A DNA stretch of 64,000 nt from Litoditis marina (taxonomy: Eukaryota > Nematoda > Chromadorea > Rhabditida > Rhabditidae): contig OZ038434.1 in NCBI GenBank assembly GCA_964036275.1, positions 28,133,511-28,197,510 of the forward strand, read 5' to 3'. Both the position numbers and the translations under genes were made by a program. Below the pieces are notes generated by a model, which did not search any database, was not told the origin of the DNA, and saw only the letters and a program-made list of their open reading frames with translations. Each line of letters begins with the position of its first letter. Position 1 is the stretch's first letter. Positions 54,501 to 63,680 of the stretch are shown here, one piece after another.

Positions 54501-55694
54501 GAGTACAGCTGTCCGTTTACCTGTGTAACGTGAGCGGGACCAGGCTACGTGAATATTGCCACTTTGCTCACTTTGAAGGGTAAAGGTCATACTCTCACAA
54601 AGCCCATCTTTGGAAGGGGTATTGCGGTTTGAAAATGGAAACAGTTGCGACTTGACACTCGGAAGTTTTTGAGCTGGGCAAAAAATCGAAATTTCGAGTT
54701 TTGGAAAATCAAGTTTTTGAGTTAGGACAAAAACCGAGTTTTTATAGTTCGAGTTCGACTCGACTCTGAAATTTTCGCGTTTTGAGTTCCACTTTAACAA
54801 CCCTAACTCGTTGCAAGTTGTGAATAGGGTGCTGAGCCTGTAAATTTTCATCACGTGAGTGTATTGTTTTGTTTCCGATAAATTCATTTTTTTACTAGAC
54901 TAGCGCAAATTTGCAGTAGTTGCCGCAATATGCATAATTTTGTACTGAAGTTCATTTTCAGTTGTCAGATGCCGTTGGTCCCTTTCGTGATGGTGGATGC
55001 CGGAATGAGCCTGCAGGTTAGACATGGTTTCATTCCATTCACGCTGTGCAACTGAACTTTGGTCGAAAGCACACGTGTTGGTCACCATACGTAAAATACC
55101 CCCTCATTTCGATGTTGACTGATGTTCACTTTTGCCCTATTTTGACCGGGGCATGCTCACTTTTTGGGGGAATGTCACAGATTCTTGGTAAAATTGAAAA
55201 AAAAATCGTGTGTTTCAATAACATACGCTTACTATTTGGGGATGCTCATGCTCACTTTTTTGGACCTGATGTGAACCTTTTTTACGTATGTTGGTCACAG
55301 TTCAGTTACATTAGGAAATTGGACCAAATGTTTGGTTTCTTTTCATATTGATTCTTTAATGTTTATTACTCAGGTCAAACAGAATTCGAATCGCAGCACA
55401 ACACCGGAGAGCCGGGATACAATCGCCTATATTACGATGTGAGCTCCTTTTTCAAATTTGTTACAAATATATCGGTAGTTTAGTTTCTTGTAACTCGATT
55501 TTTTCGCAAGGTTCACGATTTGGATCACTGTAGAAAACAAAAACTGTATTTTTCTATACCATAGGCTTTCTGAATTTACAATCCTAGTTGTTTTTGTTGA
55601 TCCCCGAAAACGAATTACAATTACAAAATGTTTGCAGAAGCACGTGTTCGATTGGGATGCTATGTGGAATCTGATTACTATGCGATACTGGTAA
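39552..55694 (+). CDS. TAF1B: TAF1B/Rrn7-type RNA polymerase I initiation factor, 27 exons, 912 aa
   Basis: Exons: 39552-39647, 40039-40224, 40631-40702, 41976-42094, 42447-42502, 42780-42907, 43552-43632, 43999-44099, 44511-44616, 45186-45275, 45713-45847, 46515-46621, 47372-47468, 47764-47885, 49131-49224, 49856-49934, 50343-50470, 50966-51109, 51807-51905, 52194-52320, 52608-52674, 53052-53118, 53381-53486, 54328-54482, 54962-55016, 55374-55438, 55638-55694. All phases agree (2739 nt). Residues 7-27 form a zinc ribbon (CAVC...CVRC). The segments NQCFAVWQRYL, DMDVLTAILYISAM, DLPLYEFYRTSLWIWQ, LNLPTELMERILYLM and TKLMCYILLALKLMFGLDDD match the order and style of the TAF1B cyclin-like repeats, which place TFIIB-like contacts in the polymerase I pre-initiation complex in the nucleolus. 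An acidic Ser/Glu tract lies at about 800-855. It is longer than human TAF1B. The exon 2 and exon 16 junctions are the least certain. Confidence 0.84.
40762..40985. mobile_element. hAT-like MITE, 224 bp, with 8-bp target duplication (TAF1B intron 3)
   Basis: The ends CATACACCGCCAAGGGCCTC and GAGGGGCCTTGGCGGTGTATG are inverted copies. GTAGGTTT is present on both sides (40754-40761 and 40986-40993). An 8-bp duplication and short terminal repeats fit the hAT superfamily. A 20-bp remnant of the same end lies at 43304-43326. The interior holds a run of about 16 C. Confidence 0.9.
41379..41548. mobile_element. hAT-like MITE family M1, 170 bp, 8-bp target duplication ACCAGAGT
   Basis: The ends CATACACCAGTAAGGTCCGA and ...GTTGTCC-type inverse (GGACAACTTTACTCGGGTATG) are inverted copies. 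The flanks ACCAGAGT at 41371-41378 and 41549-41556 are identical. Related copies at 42108, 43154, 45284, 46651, 47160, 48660 and 50485 all lie in introns of the same gene. Confidence 0.9.
42108..42262. mobile_element. M1-family MITE, diverged (TAF1B intron 4)
   Basis: CACACCAGTAAGATGTGACT starts 13 bases after the exon 4 end. The interior TTTTTCTCGATTTCGGCAAAAAG resembles other copies. The right end is not clear. Confidence 0.5.
43004..43112 (+). repeat. Two extra copies of the 3' edge of TAF1B exon 6
   Basis: CACAGAAGAACAGATGGTAG (43007-43026) and GCAGAAGAACAGATGGTGG (43091-43109) repeat the exon's ACAGAAGAACAGCTGGTAAG (42892-42911). Each keeps a GT at the donor position. The flanking AAAGAGGAAGAAG also resembles the acidic codons of the exon. 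Confidence 0.75.
43154..43308. mobile_element. M1-family MITE (TAF1B intron 6)
   Basis: CATGTACCAGTGAGGTGCGA at left; the interior TTTTCCATCAGAAAT...AAGAAGTAGTCCGTT and right end GGACAACACTACTGGTCATA follow the M1 pattern. It abuts a remnant of the 40762-type MITE. Confidence 0.7.
44229..44353. mobile_element. Palindromic MITE family P, copy 2 (TAF1B intron 8)
   Basis: TTAAAGAAGGACGATTATGT at left, with its complement at right, and CTTTAAACAGCAATACA / TGCAGTTCAAAGG in the middle. Same family as 19826-19948. Confidence 0.85.
44697..44725 (+). repeat. Extra copy of the 3' edge of TAF1B exon 9
   Basis: ACGAAATGGTTTGTTAATAA repeats CCGAAATGGTTTGTTAATAA of the exon 9/intron 9 boundary (44609-44629), followed in both by an AAT/GAT-rich microsatellite. 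The two lie 91 bp apart. Confidence 0.75.
45284..45418. mobile_element. M1-family MITE inserted at the 5' splice site of exon 10
   Basis: CATACACCAGCAAGGTTGTC at left, GTCGGACCTTACTGAATG at right. The 8-bp target duplication is GTGAGAAC at 45276-45283 and 45419-45426. The left copy is the first eight bases of the intron, so the element sits between two identical splice donors. Confidence 0.88.
46651..46822. mobile_element. M1-family MITE (TAF1B intron 12)
   Basis: CATACCCCAGTAAAGTTGTC and GGACCTTACTGGGGTATG are near-perfect inverted ends. ATGCTGTCA occurs at both junctions but overlaps the element termini, so the exact duplication register is unclear. It begins 29 bp into the intron. Confidence 0.85.
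46883..47006. mobile_element. Palindromic MITE family P, copy 3 (TAF1B intron 12)
   Basis: TTAAAGAAGGACGATCATGT at left and CACATAATCGTCCTTCTTCA at right, with GTCCTTTAAACTGCAAT and its complement inside. Confidence 0.85.
47163..47226 (+). repeat. Extra copy of the acceptor and 5' edge of TAF1B exon 13
   Basis: TTTTCCAG + CGTCTTTTTCGCCACAGAAA + CGAAGTTGATGTGCTA is repeated without change from 47366-47407; the preceding CCGGGATATG is also shared. The spacing is 178 bp. The copy diverges after 33 coding bases. It is identical over the exonic part, so it is recent. Confidence 0.92.
47988..48030 (+). repeat. Extra copy of the 3' edge of TAF1B exon 14
   Basis: ATGCCGGATATACTGCAGAA + ACAATG, then AAGTTTGTAGTTT, parallels GTGCCGGATATACTACAGAA + ACAGTG and TTTGTAGTTTG at 47861-47900. 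The donor GT is changed to AT in the copy. Confidence 0.85.
48871..48908 (+). repeat. Extra copy of the acceptor and 5' edge of TAF1B exon 15
   Basis: AATTTTCCAG + TACCGTAGACGGGAAACGGT + ACTACT matches 49121-49156 with one change. The spacing is 246 bp. The reading frame used by exon 15 runs from the copy for about 39 codons before a stop. Confidence 0.9.
49255..49291. repeat. ACAAT pentanucleotide microsatellite
   Basis: About seven uninterrupted ACAAT units in TAF1B intron 15, 30 bp after the exon 15 donor. Confidence 0.9.
50485..50651. mobile_element. M1-family MITE (TAF1B intron 17)
   Basis: CATACACGAGTAATTCCGTTCG at left and CAGTCGGACCTCACTGGTGT plus ATG at right. It begins 15 bp after the exon 17 donor. 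The target duplication is not preserved. Confidence 0.8.
50728..50802 (+). repeat. Extra copy of the acceptor and first 64 bases of TAF1B exon 18
   Basis: The copy exon reads SSCLEYRPVAPVAEPENFLR then HL and stop, against SRSLEYKPVAPVAEPESFLR in the real exon 18 (50966-51029). The acceptor (TTATACCAG versus TTATTCCAG) is kept. The spacing is 229 bp. About a dozen base differences give it greater age than the exon 13 copy. Confidence 0.92.
51411..51656 (+). repeat. Fragments resembling the start of TAF1B exon 19
   Basis: TTGTGGGCCCATGGCGGTGT at 51415-51434 and GCGGTGTACTGTATTC at 51636-51651 repeat parts of exon 19 (TTGTGGGCCCATGGCGGTGT at 51822-51841, then ACTGTATTC). They lie in intron 18. 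Confidence 0.7.
51437..51600. repeat. Repeat family with GGCGACTTTGTTGTC (also 45026 and 49637)
   Basis: TACGT..GGCGACTTTGTTGTC, followed by AATTTATT and an ATCTGGG...AAACTACAAAA segment, is shared with 49641-49720 and partly with 45026-45095. All three copies are in TAF1B introns (18, 15 and 9). No coding capacity. Confidence 0.65.
52467..52590. mobile_element. Palindromic MITE family P, copy 4 (TAF1B intron 20)
   Basis: TTAAAGTAGGACGATTATGT at left, ACATAATCGGCCTTCTTTAA at right, with an almost perfect inner palindrome. Confidence 0.88.
52721..52821. mobile_element. GGTTACC-rich foldback repeat (TAF1B intron 21)
   Basis: ATTCTATATCTAACCGG at left and its complement near GGTTAGATATAGAAT at right, with AGGTAACC/GGTTACC words inside. 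Same end type as 53924-54177. Confidence 0.75.
53924..54177. mobile_element. GGTAACC-rich foldback repeat (TAF1B intron 23)
   Basis: ATTCTATATGTAACCGG at 53924 is mirrored by CCGGTTACATATAGAAT at 54161-54177. In between, GGTAACC or its variants occur more than ten times. Partial relatives lie at 40257-40318 (intron 2) and 59485-59530. Confidence 0.8.
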
Positions 55695-57683
55695 TCGGAA
55701 AGGAAGATTTGGCGAGTAAACACCATTCATGGTAGTTTGATCTACGTTCTACCAACCAAGAAGAAGCTTTTCTCGTAGAGCAGTAGCAGTACCTGCTATG
55801 TTTCTGATGAGCTATATCTACATTCCGAATCCGCCGAAAAAAACGAATTCTTGAATTTATCTTGCTTCTCGGATAGGGTTATGATTGCATGATTGTTTTT
55901 TGCTTTGAGTTGTTGATCTTTTTTTAGACTTGCTAGATTTGTAGTTTAGAGTGAATGTTCAGATGCTCCTATTTTTCACCCAACCCCGCCTAAAAAGTTG
56001 TTCGCAGGTTTTATTGGGTTGCAAATTTCTCGGGTACTCTTTCTGGGACCAATAATGTGTTTTTTGTTACTTAATAGTGATTTTCATTTCTGCTGAATGT
56101 GAAATGGGTTCTGCACAGTTTTGTAAATTTTTGTTAAGGCCTTTCAGAAATGTTACATAGAGAGTTGTTTTCACTTTTTTTGCATTACTTTGTCGCAGAT
56201 TGTAGTACTATCTCCAGTTTAAGGTACGAGTATCAATGACGCTCACTCAATCGGTCTCACTTTTTATTCTTTTTGAATGTTGTTGACAAATTTTATATTT
56301 TGTCGAAAATTGTTTATATTTCGTTAAATATGCGGATATGTTGTTGAATAATGTTTATATTTTGTTTGTTGTTGATGTTGTGTCATGAAGGTTTCAATGG
56401 AAAATCTAAAGTGTTCGAGTTTTCGGGGCTGATTCGAACTTTCACTTCACGTGCATTGCATCCAGTTTATTTGCATTCTGCTTGAAAGAAATGGGGAAAC
56501 TATTGACAGCCACTGAATTCGGGGAGAATTAGTTATTTTAATTGGTTTTTCGTGAGACAGAAAGTTTTTTAACCAATTTCTGCTATAAAAAAATAGTGAA
56601 ACCAAAATTACTCAAAAGACTACAAGTCTCAAATTCAGGCTGTGAGTGTGGAAGCACGGTTATAACTGTTTTTGCCCTATAGCATCCCATCAGAAGTTGT
56701 GTAATTTCAATGATGAACTGTGCAATTTTTTTCCATGTTCCGCTGTTGATAAACCTCGGCATATTGTACAATGTTGGGTTTCTTATTTGAACCGAAACAC
56801 GAGGTAGTATAGATGCTTATTTAGTGGCGACGTTTCGGCGGATTCGCCGTCTTCAGAGCCTGAAAAAGGCATCAAAATTTTTCAGAGCATCAAAGCAAAA
56901 AAAAGGCAATTTTTGTTGTTCTCGTTTTATAGGGAGTAACAATATATGAGTTGTAGTTTGGTCTGGCAACACGGTACAGCTCCCGAGTTTCTACTACAGT
57001 ATAGTTCGATCAAACTACAAATACATCGATTTTGAGCTAGATGAACATTATGCAACCGCTCTGCCCTGAACGAGTCGTTCATGCTCTCATAATTCTATAA
57101 CTTTCACTCCCAGTATAGTCTATCTTTTGATGCAACCTCAAAAGTAACATAGTTATACCCAATAACAACAGTAACCGATTGTATTTCCATATGTTCCACC
57201 ACTAATTTGGTAGTAATGCTTAGTTAATTGTTACTTTCATAGTTGGTACTTTGTTATAGGGTTATAACACTTGTAAGGGGGGACCTTACAGTGTCAAAAA
57301 AACATTTACGGTGTATACCCAGCTGTGTTTGTTGTTTGATCCCTTTGTTTTTTCGGCAGAAAGATCAAACTACAAAACATGATGTCACTTCATATATATA
57401 GTCCCCCTTCCCGTTCCTAATTTGCCACCCGCAAGCCGCGGTGACTGGATGTTCTGGTCAATTTTCGCCTGCTTTTTCGATTTCTGCCAAATTTGCCCAC
57501 ATTTCCGGTTTTTGGGCTGAAATCGAAAAGCCGCGCGTTTTTCAGTGGCTAATCAGGCAACTAACTGGGTCTGGTTAGGGTGACAGAACTGTTAGTGACA
57601 AACTGTTTAGGGCCTAAACCCGTTTAGGGTTCTGCTTGTTCTTACACAGCCGCAATATCGATACTTTTCACGCTTATTATCAA

Positions 57684-58360
57684 AGGTTACACGGGGAAAA
57701 AACGAACACTGGTTGGAACGGGCGATTGTAAACGTAAACGCCATGTTAGGCCGCATTCATACTTTTTACGTCGGCGTTCAACGCCGGCGTTAATAGTGAA
57801 GAAAACATACGTATTGATTGGCGCCGGCGTTAACGCCAGTAAATTCGATATGTATCTTTTCTTCACATTAACGCCGGCGTTAACCGCCGACGTAAAAGTA
57901 TGAAAGCGGCCTTACACGCGGGTTTTCTTTCGAAGATAGTGGAACAAGGAAAAACTAAAATGAGACAGTACATTATTTATGATAGCTCTTCATCGCTACG
58001 GGAGTGGTATCATCCATGTTTGTATTATAGTTGTTATTGTTGTTATTGTTATTTATGCATAAAATTTTGGAGAATGAATAGAAAACACTGGTTGGAACGG
58101 CTGTATGAAGAATGTAAACGTAAACGTGGTATTACACACGGTTTTTCTTTGAAGATAACAGCATATTCATGACATATTCATGATTCACGGAACTTGTCTA
58201 CTGGAATAGTCATCAACATTCCTACTGAGTCTCCTACAGTATGATTACAGAAAATTTCGATAATTTCACGCTTATTATAAAAGGTTACGCAAAAAAAAGA
58301 ACATTGGTTGGAACGGGTATATGAAGAATTTAAACGTAAACGCGGTATTATAGTTCGTTT
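57684..58360 (+). repeat. Three dispersed copies of a GGTTGGAACGG...AAACGTAAACG repeat
   Basis: CACTGGTTGGAACGGGCGAT + TGTAAACGTAAACG (57704-57741), CACTGGTTGGAACGGCTGTA + TGAAGAATGTAAACGTAAAC (58086-58125) and CATTGGTTGGAACGGGTATA + TGAAGAATTTAAACGTAAAC (58302-58341) start three collinear copies, each followed by GGTATTA-type and TTTTCTTTGAAGATA sequence. The first copy is split by the MITE at 57749-57911. Confidence 0.8.
57749..57911. mobile_element. PIF/Harbinger-type MITE, 163 bp, TTA target duplication
   Basis: GGCCGCATTCATACTTTTTA at left and TAAAAGTATGAAAGCGGCC at right form ~60-bp inverted repeats containing ACGCCGGCGTTAA. TTA lies on both sides (57746-57748 and 57912-57914). Sister repeat copies at 58128 show the uninterrupted site with a single TTA. 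A 3-bp TWA duplication with GG-start termini is the Harbinger signature. Confidence 0.88.
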
Positions 58361-59689
58361 CACCAATCTATTTCCTTCTACAGTTATCCGTCACATATTT
58401 AGAAGGCTTTTTCTAATGAATAAATCAATATTTTGGTTTCAAACTTCCATAGTTTGCTGTAGCATAGATAGAGAACACAATAGCGAAAACTGAAGAACTG
58501 AAGTCATTCCAAAAACATCAAACTACGAAATTTTGCTCTAGAAGTTCGCGAAGATTACTGTAGATGGTTATAAGTGCGTGGAACAGACTATACACACGGT
58601 GTTTCTTTGAAGGATAGTAGATGATACGTAGAAAGTTGAGAACTATGGCTTCACGTTTTACGTTGTTGTTTAGGCACGTGTAACTTCAAAACTTGTGCCT
58701 GTGCTACTGGAGTAGACTTTCTTATTCATACTGACATTCTTACAGTATGACTACGGAACTTTGACCGACTGTGATTACGTAAACGTTATCATAAAAAATT
58801 TCACAGATCTTTTAACTTTTAACATTTAACAATCTTGACGTTTCCATTGGAAAACGGAATACGTGTAACTCACGTGCACCTAAAAAATGTGCAATTGTGA
58901 AGTGTACGACACAGTTTCAGAGAAGTTATCTACCTAAACGCACTCAAACAAATTAAATTTATGTTTTTATCTCGATTATTAATAAGAAAACATAGAATAT
59001 TTGAGAAACGTGGATAAATGGGTCACCTTTTTGTTCTGACATCATCAGGTCTGAATCTAAACTACCCGAAAACTCGTATAGCTGCGGGGTGCAAAGTGGT
59101 GAATGCGTTTGCGTCGGCCAAATTTCTTCCCTAACCAGCACGCTAAAAGCTAACCGATTTTTCATTGATCAAAAACGAACCAAGTTTTCATTAATCAAAA
59201 GCAAACCAATTTTTCCTGAACTAAAAGCCATTTTTTCTGAATCTTTGTGAACCATAACTGATCCGATTCCTCCCGAACCAAAATCGAACCGATTTTTCCC
59301 GAACCAGTTGCTTCGAGGAAAACCGAACCTAACCTCAACAAAATTTAGTCTACCAACTCTAAAATTGGTTACTATAACTGGTTTGCGATTCACCTTTGCC
59401 AGCCCAATGTTGCTTCGGTTCTGGAAAAACACCTGATTTGAGAAAAAAAAAGAAAAATGGGACTGGGAAAAGTTTGAGGTCACTATCCGGTTACCTGTTA
59501 GGTTACCATAAAAAACCGGAAAGATATAATTGCCCGTTGTTGACAGAACTGAAGCAATGATTCAAGTTTCGATAAGTGGAAGTTTTAAATATTTTCTTGC
59601 TCTTCGCTTATATCTCATCTCCTTTTCGCGTATCTCTTCCTCAGGCTTCTTTCTCTAATCTATTTATCCCGACTTTTTATTCTCTCTCA

Positions 59690-59935
59690 CTGTCTCACTT
59701 TCTCTCTTTCCCTCTTTCTATCTCTCCTTCCCCTCCCCTTACTCTCACCCTCTTCTCTTTCCCTCTCTCTCCCTGCCCCCCTTCCCCCCTTTGTCTCTCC
59801 CTCTTTCTATCTCACTTCCATCCCCTTCTCTCTCTCTCTCTCCCTCTCTCTTTCTCTCTCTCTCTCACACACTCTCTCTCTCACTCTCTCTCCCTCTCTC
59901 TCCCCTCTCTCTTTCTCTTTCGTTCTCTCATCCTG
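59690..59935. repeat. Polypyrimidine (CT) tract
   Basis: Nearly pure C and T for about 250 bp, including long (TC)n runs. Open frames through it encode only Ser/Leu/Phe/Pro low-complexity peptides. Confidence 0.95.
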
Positions 59936-60060
59936 AAACCAGCCTATTCAGTCGGCCAATCTTGGATCATCGTCTCTGAAACTGCGATCGATTCATCTAT
60001 CCACTCTCTCTCAGATCTCAATTCATCCTATTCACTTTCTCCATTGAAAAGGCCAAAATT

Positions 60061-60535
60061 TCTGGTGTGTATGTTTTTGACCACAACTCGTTAGGTCACG
60101 TCAAAACACGTGAAACGCGTGATTACGTGCATTTTTTCTCGAATCTTTATTGAATCTTTCTTCATTAAATAATACGAAAACTCTGCTGTGTTTATTTTTG
60201 ACCTCAACTTGGTAAGGTCACGTGAACACATGTGAAACACGTGATTACGTGACTTTCATCTCGTATCTTTATCTACTCCTTCTTTCTTCATTTCTCCTCA
60301 CTACTCTTCTTCATTACTACTCCTACTTTTCTTATCAAATAATTCAAAATTTATGCTGTGTGTATTTTTGACTTCAAATCGATCAGATCACGTGAAACGC
60401 GTGACTACGTGACTTTTGTCCCAAATCTTCATCGAAGCTTCCTACATGGAATGACAAGAAATTTCTGCTGTGTTCACTTTTGACCTCAACTAGAGTAGGT
60501 CACGTGAAACACGTGATCACGTGACTTCAATCCCG
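60061..60535. repeat. Four spaced repeats each holding CACGTGAAAC(A/G)CGTGA
   Basis: Units near 60061, 60183, 60352 and 60464 share TGCTGTGTTTATTTTTGACC, a short variable part, RGTCACGTGAAACACGTGAT and TACGTGACTT. Spacings are about 115-170 bp. Confidence 0.8.
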
Positions 60536-60702
60536 ACACTTTATCGAAACTTCCAAACTTTCCCCATTATCCGCCGCACTTTCACTTTTGCTTATCTATC
60601 GTCATCAGCTAACGAATAAGAGATACTATGTCTTTTGAGTCCGAATTGTTTCGTCCAACGGTTTTCGTATTTTTTTCTAGTAGTCGTTCAAAGATCTACA
60701 CA

Positions 60703-60825
60703 TTAAAGTAGGACGATTCTGTGGACCAATCCCGTGTCAATGGTCCTTTAAACTGCAATGAAAAAGGTAATGCAGTTTAAAGGACATTAGTGTTGGGATT
60801 GGTCCACAGATTCGTCCTTCTTTAA
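60703..60825. mobile_element. Palindromic MITE family P, copy 5 (intergenic)
   Basis: TTAAAGTAGGACGATTCTGT at left, ACAGATTCGTCCTTCTTTAA at right. It is the only copy outside a gene in this window. Confidence 0.88.
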
Positions 60826-61396
60826 CTTGTACGCCTGAATGCGCTGAAAATCGAATTGTCAACCGTTTTTCTGATTTAACCAAAACTTTTTATTCACATA
60901 GGAAATTGTTTTCTTTTCAGATTAACTATTAAACTTATTGTCAATTATACATTAGTACATTAACTTAGACTTTAATATGACAGTCACATTTCTATTTTGT
61001 TTTAATTAACTTGTAGGAATTCCTTGCGCTGTAGAAATTTCAAAAACTTTGTCATTTTTTCGTGAGAATTTCACCGATTTCACGTGAAATAAATGCTAAC
61101 CTTTCTATGCTAAAGCTCAAATACATAAACGCTCAAAAAAGTTGATGCTTAAGTTTGTATCATAAAACAGTCATAGGAAAGGGAAAGTTAGAATGTGTTC
61201 TGTAGGAGTCTCAGTAGAGTTGATTTAGACTATTCCGCGCCTGTTCTATTCTGCCTTCGAGATTGAAGACGGTTCGGTATAGAGTATATCTTTCATTGTC
61301 TCCCTCTAAGAACTGTGTTTTGTTCTCCGAGTCGATCGGGCTTTCAGTTCAAATGTATTATTTATCATACCCCATCTAAACGATAAACGTTCTGGG

Positions 61397-61852
61397 CTAT
61401 AGTTCGTTTCAACCATCGATAGTAGTCAGCCATGCTGGTCGAGCGCACCCTACATTGCAGTCGATTGATCTGGCAGCTTGCCAGTCTTTTCATTACAAAT
61501 AAAATATCGAAAAGTGGTTATTTTGAGATTTTTGTACATATTTTGTGCTCAAAAAGTTATCAAGTAATCGGGGAGTAATTAAAACAACTTTTTTGTGCGA
61601 TAAGATTAGCTTTGAAAAACGGTCATAAAAGATGATTGGGTATCACTGTTTTCAGTTTTTGCAATCATGGTCAGATGGCCGGTTGCATATGTGCGCCGCG
61701 CAACCTAGCAGAGCTGAGTTCGATTCCCAGCTTATGCATTATTTTGGGTAGGGTGGTCGCTGTTGGAAACTTTGGCAACTTTCCAGCACAATTAACTCCG
61801 CCCACTAAAATGTACTGTAACTGGATTCTATCGATGGTTGAAACGAACTATA
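61397..61852. mobile_element. Mariner-like MITE of 456 bp with an internal tRNA-like segment
   Basis: CTATAGTTCGTTTCAACCAT + CGATAG at left is exactly complemented by CTATCGATGG...AACGAACTATAG at right. The inner part of the ends resembles 15034-15265 (GGCAGCTTGCCAG/TTGGCAACTTTCC). The core (61677-61735) carries a B-box (AGTTCGATTCC). Confidence 0.88.
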
Positions 61853-62944
61853 GGGCGAAAATCCTTCGGGAAGTCTCCCAAACGGTTTGTGCAAAGTTAT
61901 CATTCAACATCGTTTCGTTATGAGAACTTCATGAAACTGACAACTAAAAAATAGCATTGAGTATAAGCTCAGCCCAGCTCAGGATTACTGATTCGATCAC
62001 ATCTCGTTCCTTTTAGAGAGATCATGGTTGGTTTGCGGTCAACGTGAGAGCAGAAATACATAACGCACTCAGAACTTTGCCCCACCCCGCTGCGTTTATA
62101 ATTCGTGGCGTGTACTGAGATCAAACTACAGACAATTGGTCCCTCACCCTATTGACATCAACAACAAATGATATTACAACATTCTTCATACCTTTTATTA
62201 ATATTAAACTATATTCACCCCCCCCCCCCCCTTTAAGATCTTTTTCCTCGACGAGCTTGTTGTCCTCTTCTGTTTTCGGTCTCGTCAATGACGAGATTTT
62301 GCTGTAATCAAGCTGTGAATCAGTGGAAAAACGCCTCAAACACTGGCTTAAAACAGGAATTTGGCGCCGCGCGCCATGCCAGAACACCGCCGCTTTGTCT
62401 CATTTCGATTTGGTGACGATTGAGCTTGAACGAATTCTGATATTAGGCTGAACTTCGCACGTGAAGAATAGATTGTGGCTCAATACGTTTCAGCAAAATT
62501 GTCGCGAACTCTACTTCCCCGCTACCTATATAGTCTGTTTCACGCGGTGGGGAATACTTACAGTATGACGATAACTTTGCCGCGGCGTAGTAGTTCAAGC
62601 AATCCCTCTATTTTTGATTTGAAGACTACCGAGCTCGATTAAGAGTTTGCATGAACAGCTCTTATCAACAACTGAATGAATGGTTTTTCCAAATATGTTC
62701 AATCACATTTTTTGATTTTTATTTTCTGAAGCGAGCTCAAACGGTGTACAGTGCCTTATCCCACTGTGTTTGTAGTGCGATAGCATTGGTTTTCAATACC
62801 AAAATTTATAAAATATGGCATACATCAAGATTAAACTGCAACTAATATCTTGCCCTTAACCTATATATTCTGTTTCAATAGTTGACATAGAAACGACGAG
62901 GACTACAATGCTTTGAACTTGATCACGTTATGATAGTCAAACTT

Positions 62945-63320
62945 TTGAATATACTCCACATAAATTTGACAAGGAGTATGCCTCTTGTATACTAGTTCGC
63001 TTTGCTCGTTTCGAGTCGGACCTCAAAATCGGGACTACATTTTTTTTGCGATTGACTATAGAGGCAAAACAAGCTAACCAACCCGGTAAAAAAAAGTTTC
63101 TGGGAAAAAATCACTCATTTCTTGAGGACTATGCCCCCTTGAAACACTTGTTTTGAAACTTCGTTGATACAAAGCAATTTTTAGCGATTGAGGGACTGTA
63201 GAGTCGAAACAACCTAACCAACACGTTTGAAACAAAGTTAAACGTTTGAAACTTTCTCTTAAATACTCCACCTAAGTTTGACGAGGACTATGCCCCCTTG
63301 AAATACTCGTTCGTCGGGCG
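62945..63320. repeat. Diverged repeats with GAGGACTATGCCCCCTTGAA
   Basis: Related segments at 62950-63010, 63120-63150 and 63262-63315 share AATACTCCAC.TAA.TTTGACRAGG and ACTATGCCCCCTTGAAA. They look like remnants of one short-period repeat. Confidence 0.55.
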
Positions 63321-63409
63321 CAAGATGATCAACCTTGAGCCACCTGGCTGGGAATATATGTTTTAGCCGCAAGCCACTTTCACTTCTTATGATGATTGCG
63401 GACCTCTTA

Positions 63410-63680
63410 TTCTATCTCTCCTTTCTCTTCCTTTCTTTTCTCTCTTTCTCTCGTTCTCTCTCGTTTTCTCTTTCTCTAGCCCCCCCCCCCCCCTCTCTTC
63501 TTCCCTTTCCCTCTATCATTCTATATCTCTCTCACTCTCAATTACACATTTCCCCTCTCTTTCGCTATTCTTGTCCTTACTGCCTGTCTCTTTGCTTTTG
63601 CTTTTCAATTTTTTTGATTTCTATTTCTCTTTTTCTACCTCTACTCTTACTCGCTCAACGTTTCGCTTTCTCTCCATCAC
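63410..63680. repeat. CT-rich low-complexity tract with a poly-C run
   Basis: Over 80 percent pyrimidine in long stretches, including 15 or so consecutive C near 63481-63494. Confidence 0.9.

Noticed and set aside
59576..60094. 172-codon Ser/Leu/Phe/Pro-rich plus-strand frame
   Set aside because: It runs through the polypyrimidine tract; the composition is explained by (TC)n and there are no conserved features or splice links.
62121..62387. 88-codon minus-strand frame with a mitochondrial-presequence look (MFWHGARRQ...FSTDSQ)
   Set aside because: It ends in a poly-Gly run encoded by poly-C, has no linked exons, and the likeness to a presequence could be chance.
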